DNA of 64,000 nucleotides from Caballeronia calidae (GTDB lineage Bacteria > Pseudomonadota > Gammaproteobacteria > Burkholderiales > Burkholderiaceae): contig NZ_FCOX02000033.1 of assembly GCF_900044055.2 (NCBI RefSeq), positions 1 to 64,000 of the forward strand, read 5' to 3'. The notes under the pieces were generated by a model that saw nothing but the letters and a program-made list of their open reading frames with translations, was not told the origin of the DNA and did no database searches. Of the stretch, positions 57,827 through 64,000 are shown in pieces. The position numbers and the translations under genes are program-made. Every line of letters starts with the position of its first letter. Within the stretch, counting starts at the first letter, position 1.

Positions 57827-58254
57827 GTTAGTCGGCTTCCTCGAAAAGCGCCTCCGGGCGCTTTTTTTTCGCCCGTCGACAGGACCTTGCGACACCCGGC
57901 GGAACCCTGGCGCGCGAGACGAAACCAAGCGTGAACACCGTCTTGGTGCACTCGCCGGTTTGAGTATTTTCTTCTAAAAAACTTCAGGGTTTCCCCGTAA
58001 ATCCGATAAGCAAACGTAACCCTTCGAACCCCGGCGATTAAACCTGTTCCCGTTATGGTGCAACTACTGCACAAAATCGAATCGCAACCCGGTTGCGCTT
58101 TCGCGGGAAAATCGCCGGAAAATGGTGGTTGCAATGCAGGAAAACCCCGCCACGCAAGAATATTGCTCGTCTCATATTTAGCGTTACAATTCGCGCGTCT
58201 TGAGGCCAGAAGGGTTCACGACGACAGTTTTTAGGGGCGCAGGAGACCTATTTG
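57827..58254 (+). promoter_or_regulatory. ispH terminator region and livJ promoter region
   Basis: About 430 bp without a gene. The ispH terminator is at its start. A plausible sigma-70 promoter for livJ is TTGCTC (58163-58168) with a 16-bp spacer to TACAAT (58185-58190), giving a leader of about 60 nt before the ribosome binding site AGGAGA (58241-58246). The middle is AT-richer than the flanks. Confidence 0.5.
57844..57869 (+). terminator. Intrinsic terminator of ispH
   Basis: AAAGCGCC (57845-57852) pairs with GGCGCTTT (57857-57864), followed by an eight-base T-run. Confidence 0.92.
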
Positions 58255-59475
58255 ATGCGATTCAAGTTTGCTCACGCCGTGTCGATCGCGGCTGCGGTTG
58301 CAATGACGACCGCATGCGGCAAGAAGGACGAAAGCGGGGCGAGCACGGCAGCGTCGGCGGCGAGTTCCGCTTCCGCGCCGGCCGCGTCCGCGCCTGCGCC
58401 GGCGAGTGAGGCAACTGTCGTGAAGATCGGTCATGTGGCGCCTTTGACGGGCTTGCAGGCCCACCTCGGCCAGGACAATGAAAACGGCGCGCGTCTCGCA
58501 CTGGAGGAGATCAGCGCGCAAGGTCTGACGATCGACGGGCGTTCCATTCGCCTCCAGCTCGACAGCCAGGACGACGCGGCCGATCCGCGCGTCGGTACGG
58601 AGGCGGCGCAGAAGCTCGTCGACGACCATGTGGTCGCCGTGATCGGCCACCTGAATTCGGGCGTGTCGATACCGGCGTCGAAGATTTACAGCGATGCGGG
58701 CATCGCGCAGATTTCGCCATCGACGACGAATCCGGAGTACACGAAGCAAGGTTACAAGACGACGTTTCGCGTCGTGGCCACGGACGCGCTGCAAGGCCCC
58801 GTGCTGGCCGGCTACGCGATGAAGACGCTGCATGCGAAGAAGGTCGTCGTGGTGGACGACGCCACCGCCTACGGCCGGGGACTGGCCGATGAGTTCGCCA
58901 AGACCGTGCAGGCGGGCGGCGTGAAGATCGTCGGCCGCGAGCAGACCACCGAGAAGGCTCGCAATTTCAAGGCGATCCTGACGAAGATCAAGCGCATTCA
59001 GCCGGATGTCGTGATGTACGGCGGCATGGACGTGACGGGCGGCCCGTTCGCGAAAGAAGCGGCGGCGCTCGGCATCAAATCGAAGATTCTCGCAGGCGAT
59101 GGCGTCTGCACAGAAAAGCTGGCCGAACTCGCGGGCGACGCGGTGCAGAACATCGTTTGCTCGGAGGCGGGACTCGCGCTTTCGAAGATGGACAAGGGAG
59201 CGGACTTCGAAAAGAAGTACGAGGCTCGCTTTCACCAGCCGGTGCAGATTTACGCGCCGTTCACGTATGACGCGATGTACGTGATCGTCGATGCAATGAA
59301 GCGCGCGAATTCCATCGAGGCGCCCAAGGTGCTCGCTGCGATCGCCACGACCGACTTCAACGGTCTGACGGGGCATATCGCATTCGACGACAAGGGCGAC
59401 CTGAAGGCGGGGACGATTACGCTTTACGACTTCAAGGACAAGAAGAAGGACGTGCTCGACGTCGTCAGGCAGTAA
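58255..59475 (+). CDS. livJ: Branched-chain amino-acid ABC transporter substrate-binding protein
   Basis: A 406-residue periplasmic binding protein of the LivJ/LivK family (Peripla_BP_6). It has a signal sequence with a lipobox-like MTTAC at residues 16-20, so it may be a lipoprotein; the Ala/Ser-rich linker after it is typical. The body has GHVAPLTGLQAHLGQDNENGA and AVIGHLNSGVSIPAS. The start is ATG at 58255 after AGGAGA; a TTG at 58252 is not used. It precedes the livHMGF genes but is separated from them by a hairpin. Confidence 0.93.
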   Translation: MRFKFAHAVSIAAAVAMTTACGKKDESGASTAASAASSASAPAASAPAPASEATVVKIGHVAPLTGLQAHLGQDNENGARLALEEISAQGLTIDGRSIRLQLDSQDDAADPRVGTEAAQKLVDDHVVAVIGHLNSGVSIPASKIYSDAGIAQISPSTTNPEYTKQGYKTTFRVVATDALQGPVLAGYAMKTLHAKKVVVVDDATAYGRGLADEFAKTVQAGGVKIVGREQTTEKARNFKAILTKIKRIQPDVVMYGGMDVTGGPFAKEAAALGIKSKILAGDGVCTEKLAELAGDAVQNIVCSEAGLALSKMDKGADFEKKYEARFHQPVQIYAPFTYDAMYVIVDAMKRANSIEAPKVLAAIATTDFNGLTGHIAFDDKGDLKAGTITLYDFKDKKKDVLDVVRQ

Positions 59476-59490
59476 GTAGCAGCAAGCCAG

Positions 59491-59516
59491 CGGCGCCAAA
59501 CCGACAGCGCCGTTTT
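59491..59516 (+). terminator. Attenuator-like hairpin between livJ and livH
   Basis: CGGCGC (59491-59496) pairs with GCGCCG (59507-59512), followed by TTTTC. A second inverted repeat, CACCGG (59632-59637) with CCGGTG (59646-59651), lies closer to livH. Together they may make the binding protein more abundant than the membrane parts. Confidence 0.5.
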
Positions 59517-59691
59517 CGTATCCGTCCGGGAAACGCTCGCGGCCTCATCCGGCGGCGAGCGGACGATCGGACGATTGACCCTTACCGGTTTTTTAAAAAG
59601 TACGCGCAGTGCCGCTTCAGATTTCGCTTCACACCGGTTTATCGGCCGGTGATAAAGCGTTATCGAATCGCACGGGGCTAAGGAGCTTTAA

Positions 59692-60642
59692 ATGGATATT
59701 TTCATCCAGCAGATCCTCAACGGTCTGGTGCTTGGCAGCGTCTACGCCATCATCGCACTAGGCTATACGATGGTGTACGGCATTCTCGGCATCATCAACT
59801 TCGCGCACGGTGACGTGCTGATGGTCGGCGCGATGGTTGCGCTCTCGGCCATCGGCGTCATGCAGAACCACTTCCCGGGTCTGCCCGGGCCGATCATGTT
59901 GACGATCGCGCTCATCGTTGCCGCAATCGTCTGCGCGATCGTCGGCTACACGATCGAAAAAGTCGCGTACCGGCCGCTGCGCAAGGCGCCGCGTCTCGCC
60001 CCGCTGATCACCGCAATCGGTGTGTCCATTCTGCTTCAGACCATCGCGATGATGATCTGGGGCCGCAATCCTCTCGCGTTCCCGCAGCTTCTGCCGACCG
60101 ATCCGATCAACGTGATCGCTGCCGACGAAACCCGTCCGGGCGCGGTTATTTCGATGACCGAAATCGTGATCATCGTCGTTGCGTTCATCGTGATGGCGGG
60201 CCTGCTGCTCCTCGTGCACAAGACCAAGCTCGGCCGAGCGATGCGCGCGATCGCCGAGAATCCGGCTAACGCCTCGCTCATGGGCGTGAACCCGAACTTC
60301 GTGATTTCCGCGACCTTCATGATCGGCTCGGCGCTGGCGGCGCTGGCGGGCGTGATGATCGCCTCGGAATACGGCAACGCACACTTCTACATGGGCTTCA
60401 TTCCCGGCCTGAAGGCGTTCACGGCGGCGGTGCTGGGCGGTATCGGCAACCTCGGCGGCGCGATGGTCGGCGGCGTGCTGCTCGGTCTCATCGAACAGTT
60501 GGGCGCCGGCTATATCGGCAACCTGACGGGCGGCGTCTTCGGTTCCAACTACCAGGACGTGTTCGCCTTCATCGTGCTGATCATCGTGCTCGTGTTCCGT
60601 CCGTCGGGTCTGCTCGGCGAACGTGTCGCGGACCGCGCTTAA
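59692..60642 (+). CDS. livH: Branched-chain amino-acid ABC permease LivH
   Basis: A 316-residue inner-membrane permease with about eight helices. Family features are QILNGLVLGSVYAIIALGYTMVYG and FAHGDVLM near the N-terminus, GRAMRAIAENPANASLMGVN (the ATPase contact loop) and GFIPGLKAFTAAVLGGIGNLGGAM. AAGGAG precedes the ATG. Confidence 0.96.
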   Translation: MDIFIQQILNGLVLGSVYAIIALGYTMVYGILGIINFAHGDVLMVGAMVALSAIGVMQNHFPGLPGPIMLTIALIVAAIVCAIVGYTIEKVAYRPLRKAPRLAPLITAIGVSILLQTIAMMIWGRNPLAFPQLLPTDPINVIAADETRPGAVISMTEIVIIVVAFIVMAGLLLLVHKTKLGRAMRAIAENPANASLMGVNPNFVISATFMIGSALAALAGVMIASEYGNAHFYMGFIPGLKAFTAAVLGGIGNLGGAMVGGVLLGLIEQLGAGYIGNLTGGVFGSNYQDVFAFIVLIIVLVFRPSGLLGERVADRA

Positions 60643-60664
60643 AGACTGAGAGGAGCTCATAAAA

Positions 60665-61834
60665 ATGACTTCGATTCAACCGATCGAGCCGTCCACGACG
60701 CTCATCCCCGAGAAGAACATGACGAAAACGCTCGTCGTGGGCATTCTCACCGCCGTGTTCGTCATTGCCGCGCCGATGGTCATCGGCGCAGCGGGCGGCA
60801 ACTACTGGGTCCGCGTGCTCGACTTCGCGATGCTCTACGTGATGCTCGCGCTGGGCCTGAATGTGGTGGTCGGCTTCGCCGGCCTGCTCGACCTGGGCTA
60901 CATCGCGTTCTACGCGGTCGGCGCGTATACCGCCGCGCTGTTGTCGTCGCCGCAGCTTTCGACGCAGTTCGAATGGATCGCGGCGCTCGCGCCGACCGGG
61001 CTTCACTTCCCGTTCTTCATCATCGTGCCGATCGCGATGGCGCTCGCGGCGACCTTCGGCGTGCTGCTCGGCGCACCGACGCTGCGTCTGCGCGGCGACT
61101 ATCTCGCGATCGTGACGTTGGGCTTCGGGGAAATCGTCCGGATCTTCATGAACAACCTCGATCGTCCGATCAACATCACGAACGGTCCGAAGGGCATCAC
61201 GGGCATCTCTCCGGTGCACGTCGGTGACTTCAGCCTCGCGCAGACGCACGAGTTCCTGGGCTTCAAATTCCCGTCCGTCTACCTGTACTACTACCTGTTC
61301 GTGCTGTGCGCGTTGTTCGTGATCTGGGTCTGTACGCGTCTGCAGCATTCGCGTATCGGCCGCGCATGGGCCGCCATTCGTGAAGACGAAATCGCCGCGA
61401 AGGCCATGGGCATCAACACCCGCAACGTGAAGCTGCTCGCGTTCGCGATGGGCGCATCGTTCGGCGGTCTGTCGGGCGCGATGTTCGGCGCGTTCCAGGG
61501 CTTCGTGTCGCCGGAATCGTTCACGTTCTGGGAATCGATCGTCGTGCTGGCGTGCGTGGTGCTCGGCGGCATGGGCCACATCCCCGGCGTGATTCTCGGC
61601 GCGGTGCTGCTCGCCGTGTTCCCCGAATTCCTGCGCTCGACGATGGGTCCGCTGCAACACGCCATCTTCGGCCATCAGATCGTGGATACCGAAGTCATCC
61701 GTCAGCTGCTGTACGGCCTGGCGATGGTGCTGATCATGCTGTATCGCTCGGAAGGTCTGTGGCCGGCCGCGAAACACGAAGACAAGATCGCGAAGATCGC
61801 AAAGCGCAGCGGCAAGAAGCCGGTGCGCGCATAA
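60665..61834 (+). CDS. livM: Branched-chain amino-acid ABC permease LivM
   Basis: A 389-residue permease. It contains GLNVVVGFAGLLDLGYIAFYAVGAY, LRLRGDYLAIVTLGFGEI and the loop GRAWAAIREDEIAAKAMGIN that contacts LivG/LivF. It has about ten hydrophobic segments. GAGAGGAG precedes the ATG, 22 bp after livH. Confidence 0.96.
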   Translation: MTSIQPIEPSTTLIPEKNMTKTLVVGILTAVFVIAAPMVIGAAGGNYWVRVLDFAMLYVMLALGLNVVVGFAGLLDLGYIAFYAVGAYTAALLSSPQLSTQFEWIAALAPTGLHFPFFIIVPIAMALAATFGVLLGAPTLRLRGDYLAIVTLGFGEIVRIFMNNLDRPINITNGPKGITGISPVHVGDFSLAQTHEFLGFKFPSVYLYYYLFVLCALFVIWVCTRLQHSRIGRAWAAIREDEIAAKAMGINTRNVKLLAFAMGASFGGLSGAMFGAFQGFVSPESFTFWESIVVLACVVLGGMGHIPGVILGAVLLAVFPEFLRSTMGPLQHAIFGHQIVDTEVIRQLLYGLAMVLIMLYRSEGLWPAAKHEDKIAKIAKRSGKKPVRA

Positions 61835-61850
61835 GGCGGAGATTCAGAAC

Positions 61851-62627
61851 ATGAGCGATAAACAAACACGACTTTCCGTCAAGGGCGTCAACAAGCGCTT
61901 CGGCGGCCTGCAGGCGTTGTCGGATGTCGGCCTCGAAATCCAGGAAGGCACGATCTACGGTCTGATCGGCCCGAACGGTGCCGGCAAGACGACGTTCTTC
62001 AACGTGATCACCGGCCTCTACACGCCGGATTCGGGCGAGTTCCGTCTCGACGGTCAGGCGTACACGCCGACCGCCGTGTATCAGGTGGCGAAGGCGGGCA
62101 TCGCGCGCACGTTCCAGAACATTCGTCTCTTCGGCGGCATGACCGCGCTCGAAAACGTGATGGTCGGCCGTCACGTCCGCACGAAGCACGGACTGCTGGG
62201 CGCGGTGTTCCAGACGCCGGCCGAGCGCCGCGAGGAGCGCGAGATCAAGGAACGCGCGCTCGAACTGCTCGAGTACGTCGGCGTGCTGCAATACGCGGAC
62301 TACACGTCGCGCAATCTGTCGTACGGTCACCAGCGTCGTCTGGAGATCGCGCGCGCGCTGGCGACCGATCCGAAGCTGCTCGCGCTCGACGAACCGGCCG
62401 CCGGCATGAATGCGACGGAAAAGGTCGAGCTCACGCGTCTGCTCGACAAGATCCGCGCGGACGGCAAGACGATTCTCCTGATCGAACACGACGTGAAACT
62501 CGTGATGGGATTGTGCAACCGCATGACGGTGCTCGATTACGGCAAGGTGATCGCCGAAGGTCTGCCGCAGGACGTGCAGAAGGACCCGAAGGTGATCGAG
62601 GCATATCTGGGTGCGGGGGTGCACTAA
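61851..62627 (+). CDS. livG: Branched-chain amino-acid ABC ATPase LivG
   Basis: A 258-residue ATPase. Walker A is GPNGAGKTT, the signature is LSYGHQRRLEIARAL and Walker B is LLALDEPAAGMN; the LivG-specific FRLDGQAYTPTAVYQVAKAGIARTFQNIRLFGGMTALEN is present. It stops one base before livF starts (TAAATG). Confidence 0.97.
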   Translation: MSDKQTRLSVKGVNKRFGGLQALSDVGLEIQEGTIYGLIGPNGAGKTTFFNVITGLYTPDSGEFRLDGQAYTPTAVYQVAKAGIARTFQNIRLFGGMTALENVMVGRHVRTKHGLLGAVFQTPAERREEREIKERALELLEYVGVLQYADYTSRNLSYGHQRRLEIARALATDPKLLALDEPAAGMNATEKVELTRLLDKIRADGKTILLIEHDVKLVMGLCNRMTVLDYGKVIAEGLPQDVQKDPKVIEAYLGAGVH

Positions 62628-63350
62628 ATGGCGACCACAAGCGCAATGTTGAAGGTCAAGGGTCTGCAGGTGAACTACGGCGGCATCCAGGCGGTGAAGG
62701 GTGTCGATCTGGAAGTCGGGCAGGGCGAACTCGTCACGCTGATCGGCGCGAACGGTGCGGGCAAGACCACGACGATGAAGGCCATCACCGGTCTCAAGCC
62801 TTACTCGGGCGGCGATATCGAGTATATGGGCCAGTCGATCAAGGGCGTGCCGACGCACGAGCTGCTCAAGCGCGGTTTGGCGATGGTGCCGGAAGGTCGC
62901 GGCATCTTCGCGCGCATGTCGATTCTCGAGAACATGCAGATGGGCGCGTACCTGCGCAACGATTCGGACGGCATCCAGAAGGACACCGAGCGCATGTTCG
63001 GCTTCTTTCCGCGTTTGAAGGAGCGTGCGTCGCAGTATGCGGGCACGTTGTCGGGCGGCGAGCAGCAGATGCTGGCCATGGCGCGCGCGCTGCTGTCGCG
63101 TCCGAAGCTCTTGCTGCTCGATGAACCGTCGATGGGTCTCTCGCCGATCATGGTCGAGAAGATCTTCGAAGTGGTGCGTGAAATCTCGAAGGAAGGCCTG
63201 ACGGTGCTGCTCGTGGAGCAGAACGCGCGTCTCGCGTTGCAGGCGGCGAATCGCGGTTATGTGATGGATTCGGGCATGGTCACGATGTCCGGCGACGCGA
63301 AGGTCATGCTAGATGATCCGAAGGTTCGCGCGGCCTATCTTGGCGAGTAA
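62628..63350 (+). CDS. livF: Branched-chain amino-acid ABC ATPase LivF
   Basis: A 240-residue ATPase. Walker A is GANGAGKTT, the signature LSGGEQQMLAMARAL and Walker B LLLLDEPSMGLSP. GLAMVPEGRGIFARMSILENM is the LivF-type Q-loop region. It directly follows livG and ends the operon with a strong terminator. Confidence 0.97.
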   Translation: MATTSAMLKVKGLQVNYGGIQAVKGVDLEVGQGELVTLIGANGAGKTTTMKAITGLKPYSGGDIEYMGQSIKGVPTHELLKRGLAMVPEGRGIFARMSILENMQMGAYLRNDSDGIQKDTERMFGFFPRLKERASQYAGTLSGGEQQMLAMARALLSRPKLLLLDEPSMGLSPIMVEKIFEVVREISKEGLTVLLVEQNARLALQAANRGYVMDSGMVTMSGDAKVMLDDPKVRAAYLGE

Positions 63351-63372
63351 GTTCGCGGGTTGCTGAAAGAAG

Positions 63373-63405
63373 AAAGCCGGCTGTCGCAAGACAGCCGGCT
63401 TTTTT
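63373..63405 (+). terminator. Intrinsic terminator of the liv operon
   Basis: AAAGCCGGCTGTC (63373-63385) pairs with GACAGCCGGCTTT (63390-63402) around GCAA, followed by a T-run. It also lies just after the convergent GNAT gene, so it may act on both strands. Confidence 0.93.
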
Positions 63406-63827
63406 CATAGCCGCTTGCCGAGGCTCACGACCTCATCCATCCGATAACCGAGCTTTTCATAGAACCCGCGCAATTCAGTCCTGAACGACAGAATCTGCAG
63501 ATTCACCTTCGGACAACCGAGCTTCGTCAACGCGGCTTCCGCGTGCTTCATCAACGCGCTGCCAAAGCCGCGTCCGCGCAGCGATGGCGCGACCGCGAGC
63601 GAATACACCCAGCCGCGATGCCCGTCGTAGCCGGCCATGACCGTACCGATCACGTTGCCGTCGAGGGCGCCGACGAAGAACAGCTCCGGCTGCATCTTCA
63701 TCTTGTTATCGATCGATAACGAAGGATCCCGCTGCGGCCGCGATGCATCCGCGTATTCCGGAAACACATCGCGCCACAGGGCGATCACGGCATCGCGATC
63801 GCCTGCATCGAACTCGCGGATGATCAC
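63405..63827 (-). CDS. GNAT-family acetyltransferase
   Basis: A 140-residue single-domain acetyltransferase. The acetyl-CoA loop is VAPSLRGRGFGSALM (R-x-x-G-x-[GA] type), followed by the usual helix and YEKLGYRMDEV. The substrate is unknown; the size and order resemble the YpeA group. The start is GTG at 63827, overlapping the aminotransferase stop by 3 bp (GTGA). Confidence 0.88.
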   Translation of the reverse strand: MIIREFDAGDRDAVIALWRDVFPEYADASRPQRDPSLSIDNKMKMQPELFFVGALDGNVIGTVMAGYDGHRGWVYSLAVAPSLRGRGFGSALMKHAEAALTKLGCPKVNLQILSFRTELRGFYEKLGYRMDEVVSLGKRL

Positions 63828-64000
63828 AGCGAATCGAGCACCGAACGCAGCATCGACATCATCTGGTCGATCTCGTCCGTGGTCACGTTGAGCGCGGGCA
63901 TGAAGCGCAGCAGGTTCGGGCGCGCCGCGTTGAGCAGCAGGCCGTCGGGCTGCATCAGACGCGCCTTTTCGACGATCTGCGGACCCTTGTCGCTGTCGAG
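63824..64000 (-). CDS. Acetylornithine aminotransferase-like protein, 3' end (cut by window edge)
   Basis: The last 58 codons of a class III aminotransferase. The visible C-terminus has VEKARLMQPDGLLLNAARP and NLLRFMPALNVTTDEIDQM, typical of ArgD-like enzymes that transaminate acetylornithine in arginine synthesis. The catalytic region with the PLP lysine lies beyond the window, so the precise identity is not proven. It is translationally coupled to the GNAT gene. Confidence 0.8.
   Translation of the reverse strand, partial: LDSDKGPQIVEKARLMQPDGLLLNAARPNLLRFMPALNVTTDEIDQMMSMLRSVLDSL

Overview
This 64-kb window is chromosomal DNA of a high-GC betaproteobacterium of the Burkholderiaceae, most like Burkholderia, Paraburkholderia or Caballeronia. 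The evidence is the strong GC-rich codon bias, the protein sequences, and the syntenic core blocks clpS-clpA, ribF/ileS-lspA-coaBC-LLM-dut, nadA-nadC/nadB, rpmB-rpmG-radC and fkpB-ispH. No rRNA, tRNA, CRISPR array, insertion sequence or prophage was found.

Region 1 (1-10 kb) is accessory and catabolic. It has a short repeat region, a degenerate EAL-domain protein, and hmgA-fahA with an aromatic-acid type MFS transporter, which form the last steps of tyrosine/phenylalanine degradation. An orphan toxin-like/immunity-like gene pair, two more MFS exporters and a small secreted protein follow.

Region 2 (10-26 kb) starts with a tightly coupled four-gene DNA-repair operon on the minus strand: metallo-beta-lactamase-fold exonuclease, ATP-dependent DNA ligase, Lhr-type helicase and PdeM-like phosphoesterase. 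A chromosomal relative of plasmid fertility inhibition factors is divergent from it. A LysR regulator, an AT-rich gene-poor gap of about 960 bp, an aldo/keto reductase, a Rap1a/Tai-like secreted protein and a complete oligopeptide-type ABC transporter complete the region.

Region 3 (26-36 kb) is mostly housekeeping: a cupin, a copy of elongation factor G standing alone, a DUF192 protein, a tiny Ala/Lys/His-rich secreted protein, a pseudouridine synthase, icd, a cold-shock protein and clpS-clpA. Back-to-back intrinsic terminators separate several of these units.

Region 4 (35.8-38.8 kb) holds one very large orphan protein of 836 residues with Ig-like modules and a probable barrel-type hydrolase domain. 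It has no visible signal peptide and lies next to AT-rich noncoding DNA between clpA and dut, so it looks like an insertion into core synteny.

Region 5 (38.8-64 kb) is core metabolism: dut, a luciferase-like monooxygenase, coaBC, lspA, ileS, ribF, purN, an RsmB-type rRNA methyltransferase, an MscS-type channel, a fatty-acid desaturase, NAD synthesis (nadA-nadC convergent with nadB), ribosomal proteins L28 and L33, radC, fkpB-ispH, and the branched-chain amino-acid transporter livJ-livHMGF. It ends with a GNAT acetyltransferase coupled to the 3' end of an ArgD-like aminotransferase cut by the window edge.

Most genes here are ordinary and well recognised. The candidates for undescribed biology are the toxin/immunity-like pair (5.8-6.9 kb), the 836-residue protein (35.8-38.3 kb) and the fertility-inhibition-like protein (16.3-16.8 kb). 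All functional calls come from reading motifs and recalled family features; no database search was run.
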